DNA of 64,000 nt from Watersipora subatra (Eukaryota > Bryozoa > Gymnolaemata > Cheilostomatida > Watersiporidae), in assembly GCF_963576615.1 (NCBI RefSeq), contig NC_088710.1, positions 23,183,114-23,247,113 of the forward strand, read 5' to 3'. Under the pieces are notes generated by a model. The model was given only the letters and a program-made list of their open reading frames with translations, was not told where the DNA came from and did not search any database. The position numbers and the translations under genes are program-made. Positions 12,691 through 24,137 of the stretch are shown in pieces; position 1 is the stretch's first letter; the number at the start of each line of letters is the position of its first letter.

Positions 12691-12850
12691 CTTTTTACAG
12701 AGCACAGAAAACAGAACAAACAACGAGAAAAGCGCCACCTGGCAGCTGGACTAGAGCCACTCACATAGGAAGATTCTGTTGAGTGAAGGAGTCCAAGTAA
12801 CCGTAAGGTGAAAACATAGCATTTCATTGATTCAACACATTTTATTGATT

Positions 12851-12892
12851 TTTGAAGCGATTGCAATATTCAAATATTGCAATCGCTTCAAA
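12851..12892. repeat. perfect 20-bp-arm palindrome
   Basis: TTTGAAGCGATTGCAATATT, a two-base spacer (CA), then its exact reverse complement. No T-run follows and no adjacent gene uses it. It looks like a foldback duplication rather than a terminator. Confidence 0.9.
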
Positions 12893-13100
12893 TCAGGTCT
12901 CAAGCAACACAACCTTGATTCACTCGAATATTGATTGTGTACTTTTTTACCATCTAAATAAATCAACTAACTGGTAACCAGAGCCCAGCGCCATTACTAG
13001 CTATTCTAATGAACATCTGGGTCCTCATTGCACAATTTGTTTTTTGTTTCTCGCTGCCATGTCATTATTTTCAATGAAATAAAACAAACAACATATTTAC

Positions 13101-13189
13101 CTGCGATTGTCTATCACCAAGACACACTCAACACTCTCTTGTGCATCAAATATCTTGATATCGCTATAGTATGGATTTGGCCTCCTAAT
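13101..13189 (-). CDS. candidate internal exon of an unidentified minus-strand gene
   Basis: An 89-base minus-strand block with acceptor (TACCATTTGCAG) and donor (CGCAG followed by GTAAATATG). It begins in phase 0 and reads PNPYYSDIKIFDAQESVECV in its middle, with two bases of a split codon at the end. It joins in phase to the preceding minus-strand block at 15476-15535 and can also join the one at 2818-2945. The sequence looks strongly coding, but I cannot name the protein. Confidence 0.45.
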
Positions 13190-14044
13190 CTGCAAATGGT
13201 ATATGCTAAATGTAGAGTGTACCATTAACAGCACAAAATAGTGACATAACACCTGACTACTCCACATCATGTCACTGCGTATATACTTTTCAATAGTGAG
13301 CTCTAGTGAAGGCATAGGACAGTGTTGAATCACTAGAAATTGTCACCAATGTTGATTTTTTTCAAAAGACCATCAATTCGATTCTACAACTATACTTGTG
13401 ATATAATATTATGATATAATACTAATCATATAAAATATATATAATATACGCTATATCTACTATTATAGGTAATAATTTAGTACTCCCAACTCACATACAA
13501 CTGTTTAGTATGGAGTGCCGGTTCAAGGATCTTAGATTCTGATATCATAAGTATAACAGATATAAGTTTATAACGATATAAGTTCTCGTGTAGTAGATTT
13601 GTCTACATAAACAACTGCATAAACTAGATGCTCTTTTTGAACCTCTGTTTAATTGTTTACATTAGAAACACTTTGTGGTCCGTGAATTCGATTTAGTGTA
13701 TTGTAGGAGTTGTCCTATCATGTGTTGTTGGTAAAGATGACTCCATCTACTACTACTAAGACAGTAACAAAATCTTTTCACAAAAAACATACAATTTATG
13801 TATTTGCCTACAATGGTAAACCTTTAGTTTAAATACAAGAACCAGCCAATTGCATACTTTCACGAACAAATGACAGCAAGAAGAATAGGACTCACTTGTC
13901 TAAAATCTAAGCTAATTTAACTCCATACATAAACTATGTTTGTAGTTTTTGAAATAGTCAGGCATTATAAATCCCTAGAAATAATTATATACTGAATTAT
14001 TTATAAACCCCACTTACTAGTGATATGTCTCATTGTGTGTAATA
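13190..14044. other. no supported gene
   Basis: AT-rich sequence with a run of ATATAATA-type simple sequence at 13380-13460. No exon with both splice sites was convincing. Confidence 0.5.
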
Positions 14045-14048
14045 TTAA

Positions 14049-15423
14049 AGAATAGAGAAAGCATAATATTATTATGCTTTATTAGTTATCTTGAGGTGTT
14101 GACTGATGTTCTAAATACGAATCAAGGAGATTGACCCACTAGAAGCTGAGATATAGCCAGCCAAACACAGGTCTACCTAATACCGAATCATAGGGAAACC
14201 CGTTGAAAATCCCGAGAATTGTGACGTATGAAATCGACTTATTGGTCATGTGCCGGAGTTGCGCACCCTTACCACCGTTACGTATAATGATGGTTTTATG
14301 CTACAAGATGTGAAACGCTTCTCGCGATAGTAAAGAATTTACAGACTAGCCCTGGTTTCTCAAGAAAATAAAGCAAACATTGTGTGGTAAAGGCATTTGC
14401 CCACAACCCCTCGCCATGATTTTTCGAAACAGAAAAGCAGATTTTGACTATTGTGCTTCAAATTTTAACTCGATCTCCACGGATATGCTCCGAAGATCCT
14501 CTGTTCAACGAACTGCGCGTGTATAGTCTATATGCGACATCCGCGATTTGCAGTTTGTTTAGAATAAGAAATGGGAATGTGAATTTTTGTTCATTCATCA
14601 TTTTTCTACCGTGTACCTACTGCAGTATTCAGTTGATTTTCATGATTATCGTCACTATTAACAGACTGTAAGTTCACTACAGCCATAATTTTAAAAAGAA
14701 TAACTTGACCGTGCTGCTCTTGCTGTAAGAAAAGAAAACGATAACTTTCGATTTGATTTTTCTATTTATCTATTATCTTATTCATGATTATTTTTATGAT
14801 TAATATAAGAATCATAATGCATATTATACAAAATAATAATATAACTATGTATAGAATAAATGATGTAACTAATATAATTTGTAGAAAATTATAAATGATA
14901 ACCGAGATTGATGATTGATTTAATTGAATCCAGTTATTAGCTATAGATAAAAAATCTGAACAGCGCTAAAGATGCGTCTGAATAGGGAAGCTAAGTGGGA
15001 GAACAACAAAACTGAGCTGAACTAGCAAGATAGCAAAATGTTGCGACATAATAGACGTGTGTAATTATTTCATGCTAAAAATAATCTACATGTCAGAGGG
15101 ACTGGTTCGGAATTATCAGAGCAATGATTGTTAGGTCCAATTGCATCGTTCCATACTTCCAGGGATTAAACCAATTAAAACGCCGTGATTGTTATAGGAG
15201 AGCGCATTAGTTGGCTTAATTGACCAATGGCACACAAGTCGATTTCATTTTATACGTCATATATTGATGATTACCAAAACACTTATGTTTTTTGGTAGAC
15301 CTGTGTTTGGCTGCCTATATCTCAGCTTCTGGTTGGTCAATCTCCTTGATTCTTTTTTTAGAACATCAGTCAACACCTCAAGATAAATAATAAAGCATAA
15401 TAATATTATGCTTTCTCTATTCT
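14049..15423. mobile_element. non-autonomous TTAA element with long TIRs, copy 2
   Basis: 1375 bp, flanked by TTAA at 14045-14048 and 15424-15427. Both ends match copy 1 at 7925-9246 (AGAATAGAGAAAGCATAATA inward). The interior also aligns for most of its length, except for a divergent stretch around 14930-15055 where copy 2 has unrelated sequence. No transposase frame. Two diverged copies six kilobases apart indicate a repeated family, not a single local rearrangement. Confidence 0.92.
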
Positions 15424-15475
15424 TTAAATATATATCAAAATGAATGGCAAGTAGTAAAACTATTTAAAATGATAC

Positions 15476-15535
15476 CTGTTCCAGCAAACGCCCTCTCTGA
15501 TTGGCTGATCTGGATTTGTTCGTGTCTTCTTCCGA
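15476..15535 (-). CDS. candidate internal exon of an unidentified minus-strand gene
   Basis: A 60-base minus-strand block between a good acceptor (ATTCTCCTTTTTCAG) and a donor (CAG followed by GTATCA). In phase 0 it is open and reads SEEDTNKSRSANQRGRLLEQ. It would join in phase to 13101-13189. The family is not recognised. It sits 53 bp from the end of TTAA element copy 2. Confidence 0.42.
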
Positions 15536-15676
15536 CTGAAAAAGGAGAATAAATTATGACACAAAGTCCGTGTAAACAGACTCATTCCAAGCTTTTCAGC
15601 ATAAAATACAGGTAGTTGCCTTCTCATGTCAAGCACAATAAGTATCACTTACCGTAAACATGCAATGACCTAATAC

Positions 15677-15714
15677 CCATGATATAAGTTCAACAGGCTG
15701 AACTTATATCATGG
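15677..15714. repeat. perfect 16-bp-arm palindrome
   Basis: CCATGATATAAGTTCA, spacer ACAGGC, then the exact reverse complement. Nothing suggests a regulatory role. Confidence 0.9.
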
Positions 15715-17764
15715 CCAACCAGGTTTATGTGTATGAATAAGACAAACATCATATTAATCTGTAGCTTTGTAAAAATTTCCAAAGAGAGCTAAAGGTATTT
15801 ACAGAAGAAGCTAGTTTTAGTACGCTGCTATGTTAACCTATAGATTTGTAAAGATTTCCACATGAAACTACAGGAATTTAGAGAAAAAGTTAGTTTAGCA
15901 CGCTGTTATGCACTTGTTAGTCATAATACATTGTATTGCCCACAGATGACAGGATTGTCATGCCTAAATTATTCAGTTCCATCAAATTTAAGCTGCAAGG
16001 TTGAAGATTAGCAAAGTCTATTCTTCCCATTAAAATCTTATCAACTATTATAATTGATACAATAATAATAATAATATAAACAGCCATTTCAACTAATTAG
16101 AAATGATATAAGAAATGGAAACCTTTAAATACACCACAAAGTTAGATATATTACGTCAGGTTTCAATTTGACACTATTGCAAAACCTCGTAAGATTAAAG
16201 GCAAGTTTTATTTCCTAAAGTTTATATCTGTTAGAGATAAAACTTGCATTACGCTGATCACTGTAGTGATGATCAGACTGTAGTGATGATCAGACTGTAA
16301 TGTGAGCATTTCTTTAAAAACAACATTCTAGTGATTAAAATCATGGATATCTCAGGAATAATGATTGACTTAAAGAAACATCCTCGAGGTGTCAATATAT
16401 CCTCAATATAAATAATAAATATGCCCACGTCCAAACCAAGCTTCATGTGAATAGTACAAGCAACACATAAAATACTAATATACAGTACTAAGTGAGTACC
16501 AATTACCAATATGGTTTTTTGTATCTTTTATCCACATGCTAAACAGAATAGCGTAAGGGCGTTATTAAAAGACTATTATATTATGGTCTACGGATGTAGT
16601 TTTACAAGTGGCAGGAGACATACAGTAAAACTTCAGATTTTTACTGTAATCCTTGCCAAAAGGCTGTTTAAAAAGCGATTTGTTCAAAATCCAGTTATTT
16701 AAATTGAAAACTACATTCCCAATATAATCATTGTAAAATAATTTTAAACCTTTCCAAATCTAGAAAATAGCTTTTTCAAACAATTTTTTATGATTTAAAC
16801 TCTAAACTATACGCATGTAATAAGAAAGCTGGTCATATGTAAAATACAATGATCATCTAATGAAAATCTATGAATAGACTAGAACAGATTGTGGAATGTA
16901 CCATATACTGCTGTATTTGTAGCCGGTCATACCTCACCCTCGTTTACTCAAAGTCTTGTCAACTGTTTACCATAAATAAAAAATATAGAAACAGACTGCC
17001 ATTTATTTTAAGAAAAAATTTCCTATATAAGATTATAAACAATACATCAACATTCCCTTCATTTCGTTTTAGTAATTTTTATATAAACTTTAAAGTAGCG
17101 AAAGCTCGCCTATGCTCAGGTTGCAGATATAACACATTCAATGAAGGAGTGTGTGACATAAAACAGCGCAACAGAAACGTTCCATTTCTGCCAATCGTAA
17201 CATCAAAACAATTAAGGTAGCGACATAATCCATGCTATGGTAAGAGGTAACATAATAATCAGAAAAAATAGTACAAACGTTAATAAAATGATATAGTTAA
17301 GCATTGTATCAAAGATTGTGCGTCTAAAATGGCACACCTACAAAAATGTATTTTTGACACGAATCACAATTACAACTGCTCACAATAGAGGTTGAATACT
17401 AAAGGTATTCAGGTTAACTCAGCTTTTGGTTCGCTCCAAAGGTGAAATTTTTGTTAAAGTTCAAGGTGTGAAAGATCTCGAATTTTCTGGTAGAAATCCG
17501 ATTTGGATGATATCAGAAACGTTTGAAAGTCAAGGTATAATTGTACTTTACTAATATCTCATTAGCTGCGCTGTGTGCTCAAATGTATACTAGACAACTT
17601 AGGTTTTACAAAATATATAAGCAATTTTGGTTCCAGATTATATGTTGCAGTCCACTTCCAAGAAGTGTAAAAGGTTCACCTTATTCTAGTTCTGAACTCA
17701 ACTGGAACATTATTTAGCTAATGCATTTAAACTATGAAATTTTGACAGTGATGCATGTTGAATG
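15715..17764. other. no supported gene
   Basis: AT-rich sequence. A 19-base unit (GATCAGACTGTAGTGAT) is tandemly repeated around 16257-16300. The 116-residue plus-strand frame at 16870-17220 has no splice or family support and an AT-driven composition. Confidence 0.5.
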
Positions 17765-17772
17765 CCTTACAC

Positions 17773-18854
17773 TAGTGCTGGGCACGAGTACTTCTTGGTC
17801 AACGGGTTTAGACCCGCCCCCTTCTGTTAGGGTTTTTCGAGTATCGGGTAGCTAGTAGTGCTAGGCTCGGGTATTTCTTTGCCTACGGGTTTTTCGGGTA
17901 TCAGGTTTGTTGATATGGATTTTATGTTTAAATTTTCTAAACAGATATATCTTCAAATTTACTAAGCAATTATAATTCTTTTCAATTCATTTATCATTTT
18001 TCACAGTTTTTATCGACTGACATTCATACTCACAGCGTTAACAGGTGGATTGTTAAACAGTCAATATAGTCTGGGGCTACAGGGCATTTTCGTGTCAACA
18101 GGTGGCAGAAGATAGGGTCTATGGTAGCTTAATACTTAAGCATGTTCTATGTACCTCTCTGACTTTTTGTAGATGATGCTCCAAATCTCATAAAAAACTT
18201 TACATTATCGGCTTTTTCCGTTAGTAAGGCTTGTTGGCTTAGTAAAACTTTGTTATAATGAATCATGTAATCCATAATAGCTAGCTGTGGTAATCAATTT
18301 AAACAGTCATTAAATTGTTCCTGCTACTACTAACGCTGATGGCTGTTTCTATCAAGGCGATAGCGGAAACAGACTAAGGACCTATGTGTTATCGGTGATA
18401 GTGAACACGCGCCGTATTAAAAAAGGCATAGATTTGTTTACGAAGCCGATTTGGCTAATTGCGCAAATAAAAATTGATGTAAGTATTTCTTCTCACCTTT
18501 CAATGACAAGTAATCACGGCTTGACTACAATATTTCTAGTAGGTATAGTAAATAAGGTATGATATGTTTTATTATATCTATTAAATTAAAGACTCGTTAA
18601 ACCCCATTGTCATGCCTCCTTAACAAAGATGACACAGAAATGCCCTGTGGTCCCAGACTAAGAGCGCAAGGTGCAATAGACCGAGTTTTTGTTAACACTA
18701 CCTGACGGATCCGTGTACCAAAACCCGAACTTGAAAGTCAAAACCTCAAAACCCGAACCCGAAGGACCGGAATACCCGAAATCTCTATTACCTGATACTC
18801 GAGAGAAGATAAACCCGCGAGTTCAACGAGTATTACTACCCGTGCCCAGCACTA
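17773..18854. mobile_element. hAT-like non-autonomous element with exact 8-bp TSD
   Basis: 1082 bp flanked by CCTTACAC at 17765-17772 and 18855-18862. Termini are TAGTGCTGGGCACG on both ends in inverted orientation, a form common in hAT elements, which also make 8-bp duplications. Subterminal regions are rich in CGGGTT/ACCCGA motifs, typical of binding-site clusters. An inner inverted repeat (about 18066-18100 against 18630-18662) gives further foldback. No transposase frame. Confidence 0.93.
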
Positions 18855-18862
18855 CCTTACAC

Positions 18863-19359
18863 CGTTCAATATCAAGAGAAGATAATTGCTAGATTAAACT
18901 TTTTATCAGATACTCACCAGAGAACTAGAATCCAAGACATTTTCAAAAAACTTTGACAAGGTTCTCTTTAACTTCTGCATCTGTTATCTTTAGAGAGCTT
19001 ACATCAAGTACATGTAGCATTAGTAGCTCTTTGAAGATGAAATTTTCAACCTAAAAAAGTCATAAGTTACCAAACCTATGATAGCAATCTGAGACATCTT
19101 ATGACATAACAAAAATTATCATAACTTGTAAAGAAGCCATGTGCAATCATTCTTGTCATACCTAAATGGCTCTGAAAAGTCTATTAAAAAATTATGGCAT
19201 TGGCAAGATTAGGCAGTCAGTAAGCAGAAAAATGTTAGCTATTTGGCAGGGTTGCCTCGGCAAAAACCAAGTTGTTTAAACCAGCCGAAAAAACCTGTTT
19301 GCAAACTAATATTTCATTTAGTGGGTTCAAGCCAACATATTTGGATATTCAGAATTCAC
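18863..19359. other. no supported gene
   Basis: Non-coding sequence between the hAT-like element and the reverse transcriptase relic. No convincing exon was seen. Confidence 0.5.
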
Positions 19360-20385
19360 TTCATCAAGTTTTTGTGTTTTGAAAAGTTAAAGCAGTGCCT
19401 TGAATTTTCAACATGCCTCACAAAAAAAGAATCCCATTTGACAGTTTTTCACTCGAACAGCAGAAGGCAAAAGTTTGAAGGCAAAGGGTAATAGTTGCGT
19501 TGTCGTAATGCAAGGTCATGCAGATAAGCTTAAAGCACACGTGGCAAATGCCAAGCTGCTCTTCATTACCACACAACTAATCACTGGGAATCAGCATGAT
19601 TAAGCATATTTGTGTGCTTTACCCTGGGTGAATCCCAAGTTTTCATTGAATATTCCAGCAACAGCCTACATGAGAAGAGGTATGCTACATACTTTACTTT
19701 GGGGGTGCTTGAAATAGTACAAGATCTATCAATCCAAGCATCCTAGTTGCTTTTTAACACACTGTTTCAATATGCACATCCTATTTAATATCTCTACTAA
19801 TATTCACACCTTAATATTTTATTGTTTCCCTGTTTATTGTCTTTTGTTATTGCAAGCATATTTTGCCCAAACACTGTAACACGTAATTTTACAGGATTTA
19901 ACTGCATCTTATGTACATTTATCTGCCTTGTGCTAGGCCCATTAAGGTAATCCTGAAATTTTATGCAGTCCTGGTTAGACTTGACATCACATTAAAGAAA
20001 AACATAATCGGCATAAAGCCTGATTTTTGAATGCTTAATCATATTAACTATATGATTTATGTATAGGATAAACAACGCTGCACCTAGAACAGAAGCCTGA
20101 GGAACTTCAAGTGTAACTAACAACATTTCTGAAAGTTTACCATTCATCACAACCGTTTTGGACAGAAAATATTGTACCCACAACAAAAGCTTAGGATTTA
20201 CGTTGTACTCAGATTGTAGGTCAAATATTAATTTGTCATGATCCATTTTATGAAACAATTTGAGAATTCTAAGATAGCGGTATGTACAGTTGTTTTGTCG
20301 TCTCGAGACTTCTGCAGGCCATTTAGGAAAGTCACGATTTGAGTGTACAAGAAACCCCTTTCTAAAGTCGTGTCGGTTGACATTT
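19360..20385 (-). pseudogene. non-LTR retrotransposon reverse transcriptase fragment
   Basis: Read on the minus strand, the segment 20380-19992 resembles the palm region of a non-LTR reverse transcriptase of the jockey/CR1/RTE kind. It has a TQIVTFLN-like region, a DHDKLIFDL stretch, a degraded PQGSVLG-type motif and a degraded YADD box (YADY). A frameshift near 20240 separates two open frames. Below 19990 the similarity to the thumb region continues weakly (LLEYS, MLNH) through several stops. Both 5' and 3' ends are lost. It abuts the end of the gypsy LTR, so the LTR element may have inserted next to or into it. Confidence 0.8.
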
Positions 20386-20400
20386 TGTTACTATATATGC

Positions 20401-21106
20401 TGTTGGATTGAGCCACCAACACGTAGCGGCATACAAAACGTGTTACACTACAGGTAACAACAATCCCTAATTCAGGGAGCACTGCGTTGGACTGAATCAC
20501 CAACACACAGCGGCGTACGAGACGTCTTACGCTACAAGTGACAACTTATTACTAACTTCGGGTAGCACTGCGTTGGGCCGAGTTACCAACACGCAGCGGC
20601 ATACGAGATGTCTTATGCTACAGGTAACAAGTCACCAACTCGGGCAACCTTATGTTAGATTGCGTCACCAACACACAGCGGCGTACGAGACGTCTTACGC
20701 TATAGGCAACACGATTGCTCGTCTCTAGACAGAGGTCGGCCCCTGGTCGACAGGTCGACAGTCTACAGCAAGGTCGACAGGGTCGACAGCCAGTAGAGGT
20801 CGACAGGTCGACTTGTCCTGATATACCGCGCAGCGCTTAGAGGCAAAATGCCAAGATACTTGCGATAAATCAAGTAATTCTCCTTATCAGCAAAACTGAA
20901 GAGAGAGATGGTTCATGGAACAACATGTATTTCAGAACGAACCAATAAGGCTGATGCCTTCCTTTATATACTATAAGATATGCAAATTAGTGGAACATAA
21001 GGCCAGCCCATGAGGGTGTGGCTAATCGGGAAAAAGATAAAATAGGGCACAACTCCCTATAATAATATAAAAAAAACGTTATTTACTTGGTGGCAAATCC
21101 ACCACA
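20401..21106 (-). repeat. 3' LTR of the gypsy element
   Basis: 706 bp, near identical to 30116-30803 except for indels, mostly in a GTCGAC-rich stretch (about 20740-20815). The first 330 bases in plus-strand order are four diverged tandem sub-repeats of about 85 bases, each with CACCAACAC, CAGCGGC, TACGAGACGTCTTA and CTACAGG-type blocks. Confidence 0.95.
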
Positions 21107-21120
21107 CTTGCCGCCCCTAT
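21107..21120 (-). other. polypurine tract
   Basis: On the element strand AGGGGCGGCAAG directly precedes the 3' LTR. Its position and purine richness fit the plus-strand primer of a retroelement. Confidence 0.65.
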
Positions 21121-21212
21121 AGACGGATACGGCTATGAAATAATAACAATGAACATAAAGAATATGTATATGAGTATATAAACCAATACAAGGGGAGTAG
21201 ATACAGTAATGT

Positions 21213-21931
21213 TTATTGTTCGTGGGTCTTGGATGAAAGGTGGTTGGCCAACTCCTCTAACCGACGGGCGGCTCTCCGGCGGTCAGTGGCTTCTGCTCGA
21301 AGCGCGTCTGCGGGGGAGCGGGGTCGAACGTCTCCTAGGCGAGCCTGAATTGACCCTACACTGGTCAAACTGTTCCTGGGAGCTGGAATAGGGCGTCCTG
21401 GTATAGTTCTGGACTGCTTACTTGGAGTTTCTTTCCTGGGTCCAAGTCTGGTCTCGCGAGGCGAACTAGAGGTGGCTTTTCTCTTCTGTCGTACAGAACT
21501 AGGTGCTTCGTAATAGGGGAGAGGTCGTTCGAACTTTGGGGTTCCTTCAGCCATACATAGCGAACCCACTCGGCGTAACTGGGTTGGTCGACCTCATAGA
21601 CCCCTTTTCTGTGGAACTTTACTTCACCAAGGGTTTGCATCCTGTTTTGATGCTTGACTATTCCATCTCGAAAGGTTGAATTCCTACCACACTCGCAGAA
21701 AAAGCGTGTAAAATGCTGGGCGGTGTGCACCTTTCTCCTGCGAGGGATAGAGAACTGTTGTTGACATAGAGGACACGTGTGTCCGGCGTCCTTGCATCTG
21801 TCTAGTTGATTTTGTGTCTCTTTGGACAACCACTTGAATTTGGGCAGTGACTCCGGGGCTGCTTTTTCTTCCATCTCCAGCATCTCTGAAGGAGAGGGGT
21901 GCAATTCGAGAAGAGCTTTGGACGTCGACAT
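21213..21931 (-). pseudogene. third ORF of the gypsy element, C2H2 zinc-finger protein, frameshifted
   Basis: It lies on the minus strand between pol and the 3' LTR and starts 27 bp after the pol stop. Residues 53-73 form a classic C-x2-C-x12-H-x3-H zinc finger beginning CPLCQQQF; a second, less regular finger (C79, C81, H94) follows. The C-terminal part shifts frame around 21480-21570 into a basic, Arg/Pro-rich tail ending at 21213. No signal peptide or membrane segment is seen, so it is not envelope-like. Some Ty3/gypsy lineages carry accessory ORFs here; its role is unknown. Confidence 0.75.
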
Positions 21932-23509
21932 GATCGGTAGAACTCCCGGGATAGGGGTCTACTCATTTACAGTTTCTTGCGTGACTTCCATATTAGTTGT
22001 GTGATGTGACGAGGTTGCGATGCGACTACAGAAAGAGACTACTGCTTGGCGTCTCGGCATTTTATTGGCCCAATATCCTTGCCGTAAGGAGGAGACTCCT
22101 GATTGGATCCCTCCAACAGTAAAATATTCGAGATAGGCAGGGAGTTTCCTGATTCGATGAGGCCTCGTGGTATTTCCAGTCCCAGTGGTACTAGCCTGGA
22201 CTCCTTCATTCCCTGTAACTCTTGTTTCTTCGGTTGCCCATTCGCAGCCAGTATCGAGGCCAGCCCTCGAGTCAGAGTTGCGTTCACTCGGAGAGACCAA
22301 AAAATCTTTGTTGTGGAGCCAAGGTGGTTCCAATCTTCTTGGCGATTGCGGTATTGGTAAATCTATTAATCGACTAGGCAGAAGTGAATCGGAAATAACA
22401 GCATCTGGATTACCGTCTTTCTGTGATACTCGTTTCCGGGGATAACCTTTCATGTTGGGACGTCTGGCAAGTTCGACCTCAGTTGGGGCTCGACCTTGTT
22501 GCACAGGGCTAGGGCGACAGAGCCTCAATCTTCCTTCGGCCTGAGTTGATCGCTGTCCATATCTTTCTATTTCGTACGTATGATTTTTGTGACTCCTTAG
22601 TACACGATAGGGCCCCACGTACTTGACCGCTAATTTCGGATTCTCGCCTTTTCTTCTCCGCTTGCTTATCAACCATACGAGGTCACCCTCATTGAACAGC
22701 GGGGGCTCCCTCACATCGGTTGATACAATCTCCTTTTGTCTATCTCGGAGGAGAGTGTGAGCTTGTATCAACCGGTCGTGAACAGTCTGGACATACTCCT
22801 GTGTGCTAGTAAATGACTCCAACCTATGCAGCAATTGGTCAGGAAGACAAAGCTCTCGACCCAACATCAAATAATTGGGTGTTTTCTTGGCGGCGGAGTG
22901 CGGTAGCCCTCGCAGCGTCTGCATGATCTGTGGCAATAGTTGATCCCAGTCCTCTTGCCCTCTGCCCAGTAAAAGTGCTCGTAGGGAGTCGCCCAATACT
23001 CGGTTATTTCTTTCAACCATTCCATTTCCTTCGGGGTGGTACGGAGTGGTCCTAGATTTATCGACTTTCCACAAGTCACATAGCTCTTGAAACAAAGAGG
23101 ACTCGAATTGGCTCCCCTGGTCAGTATGGATAATTTCGGGCAGACCGAAGTAACTGAATACTCTTTCATCCAGGACCTGGGCCACCGTTGGAGCTGTAGC
23201 GTCAGGGACAGCTAAGGCATCCGACCACCGAGTGAAATGGTCAGTGAGTACCAACCATAGAGTTATCTCCCCCTAGAGTGATAATTACACGAGCGTTTCC
23301 GGTGCCAACAAGGAGCGTTTAGGCCACGCCTCTTTTTTGTGCTAGTCAGTCGTAGTGATTGACTAGATCAATAACATCAGCCATGAGAAGGGTTAAACAA
23401 GGATCATGAATTCCAGTTGAGATAGTAATTAATGCTCATATTAAAGAAATGATGATTATAGTTTATTACTCTAATATATGCTTATTATTTAAAGCAATTC
23501 AATACCTAC

Positions 23510-24137
23510 CAGGGATTGCTAAACATATTATGGAAATGTTTACTTTTTCATTTCCATAAACATAAATATTTCCATAATTTTAGGGAAATGGATATGGAAA
23601 TTTTATTTTACAAGTATGGAAATGGTATGAAAATGGAAATAATATGGAAATGAATTATGGAAATGAATTATGGAAATGGAATTAATATGGAAATGAATTA
23701 TGGAAATGGAAATAACATGGAAATGGAAATAATATGGAAATGAATTATGGAAATGGAAATAATATGGAAATGGAAATACTATGGAAATGAAGTAGGGAAA
23801 TGGAATTAATATGGAAATGAATTATGGAAATGGAAATAATATGGAAATGGAAATAATATGAAAATGAATTATGGAAATGGAATTAATATGGAAATGAATT
23901 ATGGAAATGGAAATAATATGGAAATGGAAATAATATGGAAATGAGTTATGGAAATGGAATTAATATGGAAATGAATTATGGAAATGGAAATAATATGGAA
24001 ATGGAAATAATATGGAAATGAGTTATGGAAATGGAATTAATATGGAAATGAATTATGGAAATGGAAATAATATGGAAATAGAAATAATATGGAAATGAAT
24101 TATGAAAATGGAAATTGTGACATACACGTAATCCCTG
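23510..24137. mobile_element. hAT-like MITE nested in the foldback element
   Basis: 628 bp flanked by ATACCTAC at 23502-23509 and 24138-24145. The ends read CAGGGATTGC and, inverted, CAGGGATTAC, a CAGGG start typical of hAT. The uninterrupted right arm of the host element (about 25484-25510) shows the empty site with a single ATACCTAC. Nearly all of the interior is a simple minisatellite (next entry). Confidence 0.93.
23530..24117. repeat. TGGAAATGG-type minisatellite inside the nested MITE
   Basis: About twenty alternating blocks of TATGGAAATGAATTA and TATGGAAATGGAAATAA in units of about 30-48 bases. A higher-order repeat of about 83 bp is visible from 23870 onward. Confidence 0.93.

Noticed and set aside
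14444-14671. ORFs inside the TTAA elements (also 8294-8512)
   Set aside because: Not conserved between the two copies and without transposase motifs.
16870-17220. 116-codon plus-strand ORF
   Set aside because: AT-driven composition, no splice sites, no family resemblance.
22039-23169. Several ORFs on both strands overlapping gypsy integrase
   Set aside because: They are shadows of the integrase frame, which has recognisable catalytic motifs.
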